Source of the DNA: a bacterium
GTDB taxonomy: Bacteria > Ratteibacteria > UBA8468 > B48-G9 > JAFGKM01
Direction of reading: 5' to 3'
Length of the DNA: 21,113 nt
Assembly: GCA_029548585.1 (NCBI GenBank)
Contig: JAKPNC010000202.1
Span: 1-21,113 of the forward strand
Positions 1-6,243 of this stretch are shown piece after piece; the first letter of the stretch is position 1; every line of letters begins with the position of its first letter. A program made the position numbers and the translations under genes. Under the pieces are notes generated by a model. It was given only the letters and a program-made list of their open reading frames with translations, did no database searches and was not told the DNA's origin.

Positions 1-545
1 GGGGTCGTCTGGGTACCCCTTTTAACGGAGACCGTCTCTATGCCCGGAACAAGAGCCTGCGCTTCCCTGCAGAAAGCTTCGCACCCGGTGGCAAGGATAG
101 TGCGGGTTCCCAGTTCGGTTGCGATGAAGACCATTTCTCCGAACTCCCCCACCTCTATTCCGTTGATCTCCTGTCTTATAACCCCCATGTTTCCCGTGTG
201 AGTGAGATGTCCTCCTATCGTTCCCGCCATGGGATGCTGGCCGACGATTGCTGCGAAATCAAACTTCCTGTCTGCCAGGGCGCTTATGGCATTCATCTGG
301 TGCCAGTGTTTTACGAATTCCGCCTTCGGGTGCATTTTTTCTGCCTGGATTCTCCCTGGCCCGTGCCCGTCTGCAACCAATATCTCCGTGGCTCCTCCTT
401 CAAGGAAACCTTCCACCGCCGCGTTTATCTCGAGGGTAAGCAATTCTTTCCCTTTTTCGCAGTAGCGCCCTTCTTCAAAACACCAGTTTTTTGAATCCAG
501 GACTCCCGCAACTCCTTCCAGGTCACACATAATGAACACTTTCAT
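1..545 (-). CDS. M55 family D-aminopeptidase (DppA-like), copy B, partial
   Basis: Reading the minus strand from 545 gives an uninterrupted frame of 181 codons that leaves the window at its left edge, so the C-terminal third is missing. It opens with MKVFIMCDLEG and contains VADGHG, GQHPMAGTIGGHLTHTGN and GIEVGEFGE. These match the M55 zinc peptidase family (B. subtilis DppA), whose metal ligands are Asp8, Glu10, a His in the DGHG region, a His in the HTGN region and a Glu in VGE. Known members are self-compartmentalising cytosolic D-aminopeptidases that cut D-amino acid peptides. A Shine-Dalgarno AAGGAGA (minus strand, 553-559) precedes the ATG. The protein is clearly homologous to the next gene upstream (676-1557) and probably arose by tandem duplication. 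Exact substrate is unknown. Confidence 0.88.
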   Translation of the reverse strand, partial: MKVFIMCDLEGVAGVLDSKNWCFEEGRYCEKGKELLTLEINAAVEGFLEGGATEILVADGHGPGRIQAEKMHPKAEFVKHWHQMNAISALADRKFDFAAIVGQHPMAGTIGGHLTHTGNMGVIRQEINGIEVGEFGEMVFIATELGTRTILATGCEAFCREAQALVPGIETVSVKRGTQTT

Positions 546-568
546 TTGGCTGTCTCCTTAACGTGCCT

Positions 569-596
569 TTTTTACAGGGCGACTTTCATGGCTCAA
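569..596 (-). promoter_or_regulatory. weak candidate promoter for M55 copy B
   Basis: On the minus strand TTGAGC (591-596), a 16-base spacer and TAAAAA (569-574) lie just upstream of the copy B gene and downstream of the probable terminator at 632-675. The match to a sigma70 promoter is poor. The main argument is that a gene placed behind a terminator needs its own start site. Confidence 0.25.
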
Positions 597-631
597 CAGC
601 AATTTGCCTGGCAATGGGTTTCGCCGGTTGC

Positions 632-675
632 AAAAAAGGTTGTGGGGCCACGGGTTATTTCCCGGGGACCCAACC
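632..675 (-). terminator. probable Rho-independent terminator between the two M55 genes
   Basis: Directly after the stop codon of the upstream M55 gene, the minus strand reads GGTTG (675-671), then a GC-rich stretch containing CGGG-AAATAA-CCCG, then CAACC (642-638) and TTTTTT (637-632). The outer arms pair perfectly and the inner arms pair with a few mismatches, which gives a long stem followed by six T. This is the usual architecture of an intrinsic terminator, although the stem is interrupted. Confidence 0.6.
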
Positions 676-1557
676 TCATGCTATCTCTTTTCCTATCAGC
701 TTGCTCAGTTTCGGGTCGGCCGGGTTTATCTCAAGCTCGTGGAATGTGTATGCCGAGTGATGCATCTCCAGCAGGCTTGTCGGATGAGACTGGGTAAAAA
801 TCCTTGTTGGATACTCGTTGTCTCCCCTAATGATCCTTATCCTTGTATAAGGGGGTTTCGGCAGGCCTGTCAGCCCGAAGTTTTCTTTCTTCGCCCTTTC
901 CATGGCTCTCCTTGCCCCTTCTTTGATTTTTTTCCGGGATTCTTCGGGATGGAGATGAATGGCTGAAATGTTATGCTGTTTGTATGCGTTTCTCGGGAGG
1001 TGGTTTCCGGATGTAGTCTGCGTACCTCTCTTCACTGCAACTGTCTCTATTCCCGGCACGAGAGCCCGGGCTTCCCGGCAGAAGGCTTCGCACCCTGTGG
1101 CGAGTATGGCTCTTATCCCCAGTTCGTTGGCGATAAGTACCAGGTCGCCATATTCCCCTACCTCAATTCCGTTCACAGTCTGCTGCACGACGCCAAGGTT
1201 GCCGGTATGGGTAAGATGTCCTCCTATCGTTCCTGCCATGGGATGCTGGCCTATAAAGGCAATGAAATCAAAATCTTTGTCGTCCATGTTGAAAGTTCCC
1301 CATTTTGCGGCCGGCCAGTTGCGCGCAAGCTCAACCTGCGGATGCAGGATTTCCTGGTTGATGGCTCCCGAACCGTGCCCGTCGGCAACAAGGATCTCTG
1401 TTGCCCCTGCTTCGAGGAAACCTTCCGCCGCGGCGTTAACTTCCATGGTGAGAATGGCCTTCCCTTTCTCGTAGTACCGGCTTTCTTCAAAGACCCAGTT
1501 GTCAAAATCGAGCACTCCGGCTACTCCTTCCAGGTCTGTCATTATGAAAACTTTCAT
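676..1557 (-). CDS. M55 family D-aminopeptidase (DppA-like), copy A
   Basis: This 293-aa protein is full length for the M55 family (DppA is about 274 aa). Visible signatures are MTDLEG (Asp8, Glu10), VADGHG (His61), GGHLTHTGN (His117) and VGEYGD (Glu135), which correspond to the zinc ligands known for DppA. The family hydrolyses short D-amino-acid peptides in the cytoplasm as a ring-shaped oligomer, often to recycle cell-wall peptides or use dipeptides. No signal peptide is visible, in line with a cytosolic enzyme. The start at 1557 is supported by AAGGAGGGAAG just upstream. It is the promoter-proximal member of a tandem pair, copy B following 130 bases downstream behind a probable terminator. 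The two copies share long stretches such as GQHPMAGTIGGHLTHTGN. Substrate is inferred only from the family. Confidence 0.92.
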   Translation of the reverse strand: MKVFIMTDLEGVAGVLDFDNWVFEESRYYEKGKAILTMEVNAAAEGFLEAGATEILVADGHGSGAINQEILHPQVELARNWPAAKWGTFNMDDKDFDFIAFIGQHPMAGTIGGHLTHTGNLGVVQQTVNGIEVGEYGDLVLIANELGIRAILATGCEAFCREARALVPGIETVAVKRGTQTTSGNHLPRNAYKQHNISAIHLHPEESRKKIKEGARRAMERAKKENFGLTGLPKPPYTRIRIIRGDNEYPTRIFTQSHPTSLLEMHHSAYTFHELEINPADPKLSKLIGKEIA

Positions 1558-1585
1558 TTTCTTCCCTCCTTGGGAAACCTCTGTG

Positions 1586-1609
1586 ATCCCGGGTGAAGAT
1601 CCCCGGGAT
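1586..1609. repeat. inverted repeat in the M55 leader
   Basis: ATCCCGGG (1586-1593) and CCCGGGAT (1602-1609) form a perfect 8-bp inverted repeat with an 8-base loop. It lies between the candidate M55 promoter and the copy A start codon, so it would be in the transcript leader. It could be an RNA hairpin or an operator; neither is proven. Confidence 0.4.
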
Positions 1610-1614
1610 AGAAC

Positions 1615-1642
1615 ATTTTAGCATTACAAGGGAAAAAATCAA
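1615..1642 (-). promoter_or_regulatory. candidate sigma70-type promoter for the M55 genes
   Basis: On the minus strand TTGATT (1637-1642), a 16-base spacer and TAAAAT (1615-1620) lie about 60 bases upstream of the copy A start. The -10 is a good match and the -35 a fair one. It sits in the divergent spacer shared with the phosphomutase gene. Confidence 0.42.
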
Positions 1643-1684
1643 AAGGCAGGTCTCCCGGCAAGAATGCACAGACATCCGGAAAGA

Positions 1685-1714
1685 TTGACAAAAGAAGAGA
1701 TTTATCGGAATATA
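1685..1714 (+). promoter_or_regulatory. candidate sigma70-type promoter for the phosphomutase gene
   Basis: TTGACA (1685-1690) is a perfect -35. AATATA (1709-1714) follows after 18 bases within the AT-rich run AATATATAAG, so the exact -10 is uncertain. The start codon of the phosphomutase lies about 50 bases downstream. Confidence 0.42.
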
Positions 1715-1765
1715 TAAGTGTTGTGACAGAGATGCGGAGAGCGGAATTTATGAGGAGGCACGGCC

Positions 1766-3148
1766 ATGCAATTGAACAGGAACATATTCAGGGAATATGA
1801 TATCAGGGGCATTTCCGAAACTGACCTCAAGGGAGACCTGCCCCGGAAGCTCGGCCTTGCATTCGGGGCTTACGTCTTAAAGGAAGGCAGGAAAAAGGTA
1901 TGTGTCGGCGGGGATAACAGGCTCTCCACCCCGTGGCTCAAGGAACAGGTTGAGGAAGGATTATCTCTTTCAGGGTGCGAGGTTGTTGATATCGGCATCA
2001 TTCCTACCCCTGCCATGTATTATGCGGTCAACATAAATGCGGCAGAGGCTGGAGTCATGGTGACCGCCAGCCACAACCCGCCCGATTACAACGGCTTCAA
2101 GATGGTCTCCGGCAAGAGAAGTCTTCACGGGCCGGATATACAGAAGCTTGCAGATTACATGGAATCCCATTCCTTTCCCGTTATGCCTGCCGGAGCAGGC
2201 GGAGGCAGGGGGAGGATATCTTCGCTGGACATTCTCGACTCTTACGCATCCAGGCTTACATCGGGATTCGGCTTTAAAAAGAAGTTCAGGATAGGCGTGG
2301 ACACGGGAAACGGAACTCTTGGCCCGTTTATCATGAAGGTTCTGGAGCCCCTTGGAATAGATGTCGTTCCGCTATACCTGGAAAGCGACCCTTCTTTTCC
2401 CCACCATCTTCCGGATCCTCTGGTGGCAGAGAACCTTCAGGACCTGGTAAATGCGGTCCATGCAAACAAGCTGGATGCAGGCTTTGCGTACGACGGGGAT
2501 GGAGACAGGCTTGGGGTCGTTGACGATAAAGGGGATATACTTTGGGGCGACCGGCTCATGATCCTTTACGCAAGGGATCTTCTTGCAAGGCTGCCGGGGG
2601 CTCCCGTCGTCTTCGATGTCAAATGCACAAGGGCGCTCGAGGATGAGATCAGGAAGGCGGGCGGCCGTCCCGTGATGTGGAAGACGGGTCATTCCCTCAT
2701 AGAGGAGAAATTGCACAAGGAGAAAGCTCCCCTTGCCGGAGAGCTTTCGGGCCACATCTACTTTGCTGATGAGTATTACGGGTATGACGATGCCGTATAC
2801 GCTTCTCTGAGGCTTTTGAGAATCATGGACGGGTCAAAGGAGCCTCTGAGCGGACTTTTTTCCGGGGTACGCAGGTATTTCTCCACCCCTGAGATAAGGA
2901 TGGAGATTGACGATAAAAAGAAGTTCCTGGCAGTGGAAAAAATCAGGTCCTTTTACGCCGATGGTTACCACGTGGAAGATCTGGACGGCGTGAAGGTTTA
3001 CTTTCCCGAAGGTTGGGCCCTTGTAAGGGCATCAAACACCCAGCCGGCCATAGTGGTGAGGGTTGAGGCGGAAACAGAAGCTTCCCTTGAAATCATCAGG
3101 ATCGGGTTTCTTGCAAGGATAAACGAATCTCTGAGAGAGCTTTCCTGA
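1766..3148 (+). CDS. phosphomannomutase/phosphoglucomutase
   Basis: This 460-aa protein has the full alpha-D-phosphohexomutase layout. The catalytic serine loop TASHNPPDYNGFK carries Ser102, which is phosphorylated in the family. The magnesium-binding DGDGDR lies at 243-248, the sugar-recognition loop GELSGH at 325-330, and the C-terminal phosphate-binding RASNTQP near 425. The GELSGH loop and length are typical of bacterial PMM/PGM (AlgC/ManB type), which interconvert hexose 6- and 1-phosphates for nucleotide-sugar and surface polysaccharide synthesis. It is cytosolic. The ATG at 1766 follows GAGGAGG (1752-1758). It is transcribed divergently from the M55 genes. Preference for mannose or glucose phosphate cannot be told from sequence. 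Confidence 0.93.
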   Translation: MQLNRNIFREYDIRGISETDLKGDLPRKLGLAFGAYVLKEGRKKVCVGGDNRLSTPWLKEQVEEGLSLSGCEVVDIGIIPTPAMYYAVNINAAEAGVMVTASHNPPDYNGFKMVSGKRSLHGPDIQKLADYMESHSFPVMPAGAGGGRGRISSLDILDSYASRLTSGFGFKKKFRIGVDTGNGTLGPFIMKVLEPLGIDVVPLYLESDPSFPHHLPDPLVAENLQDLVNAVHANKLDAGFAYDGDGDRLGVVDDKGDILWGDRLMILYARDLLARLPGAPVVFDVKCTRALEDEIRKAGGRPVMWKTGHSLIEEKLHKEKAPLAGELSGHIYFADEYYGYDDAVYASLRLLRIMDGSKEPLSGLFSGVRRYFSTPEIRMEIDDKKKFLAVEKIRSFYADGYHVEDLDGVKVYFPEGWALVRASNTQPAIVVRVEAETEASLEIIRIGFLARINESLRELS

Positions 3149-3243
3149 GAAACCTCCGCGGGCATGCTGAACCGTTTATATGCTGCGGTTGTCTTATTGA
3201 GGCGTTTGAACAGACAGGTCTGCACGAAAGGGGGGTGATGGGG

Positions 3244-3435
3244 ATGAAATGTCCTTTGAGGCTCAAGACTCAAAAGAGGCCGCTTGGAGAAGCCGCTTTC
3301 GGGGTCCCCGACCAGGTGCAGGATTTTGACTACTGCATAGAGGCAGGTTGCTCCTGGTGGGACGCAAAAACAGGGAAATGTTTTATCTGCAGGATAGCGG
3401 AGATATTGGAAAGGGTACAGGAAAATCCTGCATAA
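3244..3435 (+). CDS. small Cys/Trp-rich protein of unknown function
   Basis: This is a 63-aa product if translation starts at ATG 3244, which sits at good spacing from the purine run AAAGGGGGG; GTG 3235 and ATG 3238 are in-frame alternatives that lie too close to it. It begins MKCPLR and has Cys at 3, 31, 36, 46 and 49, with the pattern C-x4-C-x-WW in the middle and C-x2-C near the end. Five cysteines in 63 residues suggest zinc or iron-sulfur binding. I recall similar small CPxR...C...CAWW...C proteins as unnamed hypotheticals in anaerobes, but no function is known to me. It ends 31 bases before the start of the next gene and is probably cotranscribed with it. Confidence 0.6.
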   Translation: MKCPLRLKTQKRPLGEAAFGVPDQVQDFDYCIEAGCSWWDAKTGKCFICRIAEILERVQENPA

Positions 3436-3466
3436 AAGTAAATGAGATAAAATGAGGGGGATGAGT

Positions 3467-4243
3467 ATGAAGCTGGGACTGGTTACTTACAATCTTGCAT
3501 TCAGCTGGGACCTTGATACTTTGATAGAGAAATGCGGCAGACTCGGTTTTGAAGGGGTGGAATTGCGGACAACCCACAAACACGGAGTAGAGCCTTCCCT
3601 TACGGCCAAAGAAAGAGCAGAAGTGAAAGAAAAGTTTGCATCTGCAAACGTTAAGCTTGTGGGGCTCGGGAGTACGTGCGAATATCATAGCCCTGATCCT
3701 GCCGTGCTGAAACAGAATATAGAAGAGACCAGGAAGTTTATTCTTCTGGCGCATGATGTGGGCGCCGGAGGGGTGAAGGTAAGGCCCAATGCTTTGCCTC
3801 CGGAAGTCCCGAGGGGAAAAACCCTTGAACAGATAGGGATGGCCTTGAGAGAGGTCTCCTCATTCGCTTCCGGGTACGGGGTGAAAATCCGGCTCGAAAT
3901 GCACGGGAAGGGCTCGAGTGAGCCTGTTTGTATTAAAGAGATTGTGGATATCGCAGACCACCCAAATCTTTATGTATGCTGGAATTCCAATAAGCAGGAT
4001 GTCGATGAAACGGGATCTGTAAGGGAAAATTTCAATATGCTGAAAGACAGGGTGGAAATATGTCATATAAACGAGTTGAGCAGCGATTATCCCTGGGTTC
4101 AGCTCTTTTCCATGCTGCAGAAAGCCGGGTTCCGGGGATTTTGCATGGCGGAAGCGCCTGCAAGCCAGGAAACTGAAAGGTATATGCAAAACTACAAGGC
4201 TCTCTTTAACGCTCTTAACCTGGTGGCGGCAACCCGGATATAA
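3467..4243 (+). CDS. sugar phosphate isomerase/epimerase-like TIM-barrel protein (1 of 3)
   Basis: This 258-aa protein belongs to the xylose isomerase-like / AP endonuclease 2 TIM-barrel superfamily. It opens with MKLGLVTYNLAFSWD, followed by LGFEGVELR, RLEMHG, VEICHINE and GFCMAEAP at spacings typical of successive barrel strands carrying the Glu/His metal ligands. The strand that usually has Asp-x-x-His instead reads VCWNSNKQD, a variant also seen in family members. Substrate is unknown: the superfamily includes isomerases, epimerases, inosose dehydratases and endonuclease IV. ATG 3467 is chosen because GAGGGGG (3454-3460) lies 6 bases upstream; ATG 3452 and ATG 3461 are in frame but poorly spaced. 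It follows the small Cys protein in what looks like one transcript. Confidence 0.82.
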   Translation: MKLGLVTYNLAFSWDLDTLIEKCGRLGFEGVELRTTHKHGVEPSLTAKERAEVKEKFASANVKLVGLGSTCEYHSPDPAVLKQNIEETRKFILLAHDVGAGGVKVRPNALPPEVPRGKTLEQIGMALREVSSFASGYGVKIRLEMHGKGSSEPVCIKEIVDIADHPNLYVCWNSNKQDVDETGSVRENFNMLKDRVEICHINELSSDYPWVQLFSMLQKAGFRGFCMAEAPASQETERYMQNYKALFNALNLVAATRI

Positions 4244-4362
4244 AAGCAGGTTGAAATGTCAGTGAAACATCCCTCACTTTGAAATCCTCTTCACAGGGGA
4301 GATGTCTGTAAGTTTCATGCAGACTTGACGGGATTGACTGAATATTCGCAAAGGAGGCTGTC

Positions 4363-4833
4363 ATGAAAAGGTTGCTGTTATGGTTTGCTTTCATGTTTGT
4401 CCTGGCTTCGTGTTCAAAGGCGGAGGTGTCAAAGGCACCCGGTTTTGAGCTAAGGGATCTTGACGGCAAGATTGTAAAACTGTCTGATTACAGTGGGAAG
4501 GTCGTTATTGTCAATTTCTGGGCGACCTGGTGTCCGCCATGCCGGGCGGAACTGCCTGAATTTGTCCGCTTTTACAACGAGAATAAGAAGAAGGGAGTTG
4601 AGATAATAGGCATTGCCCTGAGCAGCAGGAAGGCTGATGTTGATGCCATGGTCAAGGAATACGGGATGTCCTATCCCGTCTGCCTGAGCGACGGGAAGGC
4701 TGAAGCGGCATACGGGGGAATAAGGGCTATCCCGACAACCTTCATAATAGACAGGAAAGGAAATATTTCAACCAGCAGGAAAGGCATGATGGGTTACAAG
4801 GATCTTGAAGAGGCTGTAAAGAAGCTGTTGTGA
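4363..4833 (+). CDS. TlpA-like thioredoxin-fold lipoprotein
   Basis: This is a 156-aa protein. Residues 1-17 form a lipoprotein signal ending in the lipobox Leu-Ala-Ser-Cys (Cys17). The rest is a TlpA/ResA-type thioredoxin domain: FELRDLDGKIVKLSDYSGK, then NFWATWCPPC with the redox pair Cys57 and Cys60, and a cis-Pro loop AIPTTF. Such proteins are membrane-anchored and exported, and reduce disulfides, often in cytochrome c or other extracytoplasmic protein maturation. The ATG at 4363 follows AAAGGAGG. No cytochrome c assembly gene is nearby, so the partner is unknown. A 119-base gap separates it from the gene upstream. Confidence 0.88.
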   Translation: MKRLLLWFAFMFVLASCSKAEVSKAPGFELRDLDGKIVKLSDYSGKVVIVNFWATWCPPCRAELPEFVRFYNENKKKGVEIIGIALSSRKADVDAMVKEYGMSYPVCLSDGKAEAAYGGIRAIPTTFIIDRKGNISTSRKGMMGYKDLEEAVKKLL

Positions 4834-4932
4834 CCCCGGCCATGTGGACCGGCAGGAAGGAGAATGATTGAGTTTTGCGTGTATGCCGGCCAGGCAAGAC
4901 GGGAGCGCTACTTTTTAAGAAAGGAGACAAGA

Positions 4933-6150
4933 ATGGCGATTAATCCGGGGATAACCAAAGAGATAGAAGAAGCGAAGGACTTTTTTGGAAGAATTCTGGA
5001 AGAACAGCTTTCGAGGATAGAAAGAATGAAGGGGGAAGAAGGCTGGACAGATTACGGCAAGCTCAGCCCGCTGGTGATAGGGATTGCCGGAGGAGACGGT
5101 ATCGGGCCTTTCATAAGCAGCCAGGCCCGGAATGTTCTGGAATTTCTCCTGTGCGGAGAGATAAAAAGCGGCAGGGTGGAGTTGAGGGATATAGAAGGGC
5201 TTACCATAGAAAACAGGGTTAAGGCCAACATGGCCATCCCGGATGACGTGCTTGCCGAAATAAAAAAATGCCACCTGATATTGAAGGGCCCCACAACGAC
5301 CCCCAAGAAAGGTGATCCCTGGCCCAATATTGAGAGCGCCAATGTAGCCATGAGACGCGAGCTGGACCTCTTTGCAAATGTTCGTCCGGTAAGGGTGCCG
5401 TCCCGGAATATCGACTGGATGTTTTTCAGGGAAAACACGGAAGGCTCCTACGTGCTTGGCAGCAAGGGTGTGAACGTGGGAAGGGACCTGTCGGTCGATT
5501 TCACCGTAACTACCGAGCAGGGATCCGAAAGGATCATAAGCCTTGCCTTTGACTATGCAAAGAAAAACGGGATAAACAGGGTGACGGTCGTAACCAAGGC
5601 AAACGTGATAAAAAAGACCGACGGCAGGTTCCTGAACGTGGCCGAAAGGATAGCCGCCCGGTATCCCGGGATAAGCTGGGACGACTGGTTCATCGATATC
5701 ATGACCGCAAAGCTTATTGATCCTGCGAGGGCCGGAGGATTCAGGGTTCTTGTCATGCCCAACCTTTACGGGGACATCCTGACCGACGAGGCTGCACAGA
5801 TTCAGGGAGGGGTGGGGACGGCCGGCAGCGCCAATATTGGCAAGAGGTATGCAATGTTCGAGGCGATACACGGAAGCGCCCCGAGGATGGTGGAGGAAGG
5901 CCGGCAGCAGTATGCAGATCCTTCAAGCATGCTAAAGGCGGCCGCCATGCTTCTAAACCATGCGGGCTACCCGGAATATTCCAGACGGCTCGATATGGCC
6001 CTCGACATATGCCTGCAATACGAGAAGAAGGTCAGGCTGACCGGAAGGCCCGACGGTGCGACAGGGGACGGGTTTGCCGCTTACGTGATGGAAACCCTCA
6101 AGGACGGCTCTCTCGAAAAAAGGTGGAAGGAATTTTCCTCGCGGGCATAG
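4933..6150 (+). CDS. icd: isocitrate dehydrogenase (isocitrate/isopropylmalate dehydrogenase family)
   Basis: This 405-aa protein has the beta-decarboxylating dehydrogenase fold: GGDGIGPF near the N terminus, then ESANVAMRRELDLFANVRPV (substrate-binding Ser and Arg), FFRENTEGSY, the metal-binding NLYGDILTDEAAQ and FEAIHGSAPRM. The N-x-A-x-R-x-x-L-D-L-x-A-N-V-R-P signature and its neighbour, aconitase, favour isocitrate over isopropylmalate as substrate, giving 2-oxoglutarate. Cofactor choice (NAD or NADP) is not certain. ATG 4933 is preferred because AAGGAG (4921-4926) is 6 bases upstream. An in-frame ATG at 4864 has an AAGGAG only one base away and would add 23 non-conserved residues. It is probably cotranscribed with the aconitase gene. 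Confidence 0.87.
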   Translation: MAINPGITKEIEEAKDFFGRILEEQLSRIERMKGEEGWTDYGKLSPLVIGIAGGDGIGPFISSQARNVLEFLLCGEIKSGRVELRDIEGLTIENRVKANMAIPDDVLAEIKKCHLILKGPTTTPKKGDPWPNIESANVAMRRELDLFANVRPVRVPSRNIDWMFFRENTEGSYVLGSKGVNVGRDLSVDFTVTTEQGSERIISLAFDYAKKNGINRVTVVTKANVIKKTDGRFLNVAERIAARYPGISWDDWFIDIMTAKLIDPARAGGFRVLVMPNLYGDILTDEAAQIQGGVGTAGSANIGKRYAMFEAIHGSAPRMVEEGRQQYADPSSMLKAAAMLLNHAGYPEYSRRLDMALDICLQYEKKVRLTGRPDGATGDGFAAYVMETLKDGSLEKRWKEFSSRA

Positions 6151-6162
6151 GGGGCGGGATGT

Positions 6163-6214
6163 CAAAGCCTTGAGAGAAGGCAAACAGAAATAGTAATCCC
6201 ATAGGAAGGCTTTG
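6163..6214 (+). promoter_or_regulatory. mutually exclusive hairpins in the icd-acn spacer
   Basis: CAAAGCCTT (6163-6171) pairs perfectly with AAGGCTTTG (6206-6214) across a 34-base gap. Part of the same left arm, GCCTT (6167-6171), can instead pair with AAGGC (6177-6181) across a 5-base loop. The two folds cannot coexist. The element lies between the isocitrate dehydrogenase stop and the aconitase ribosome-binding site, so it could modulate the stability or expression of the distal gene. Function is inference. Confidence 0.4.
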
Positions 6215-6243
6215 CAGAAGAGGAAGAGAGAAAGGAGAAAGAG

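Noticed and set aside
4864..4932. Longer N terminus for isocitrate dehydrogenase starting at ATG 4864
   Set aside because: Its AAGGAG is one base from the ATG, too close for initiation, and the extra residues are not family-like; ATG 4933 has correct spacing.
4915..5871. Long minus-strand open frame (318 codons) opposite icd
   Set aside because: It is antisense to a clearly conserved isocitrate dehydrogenase, has no family motifs and no ribosome-binding site; a shadow of GC-biased codon use.
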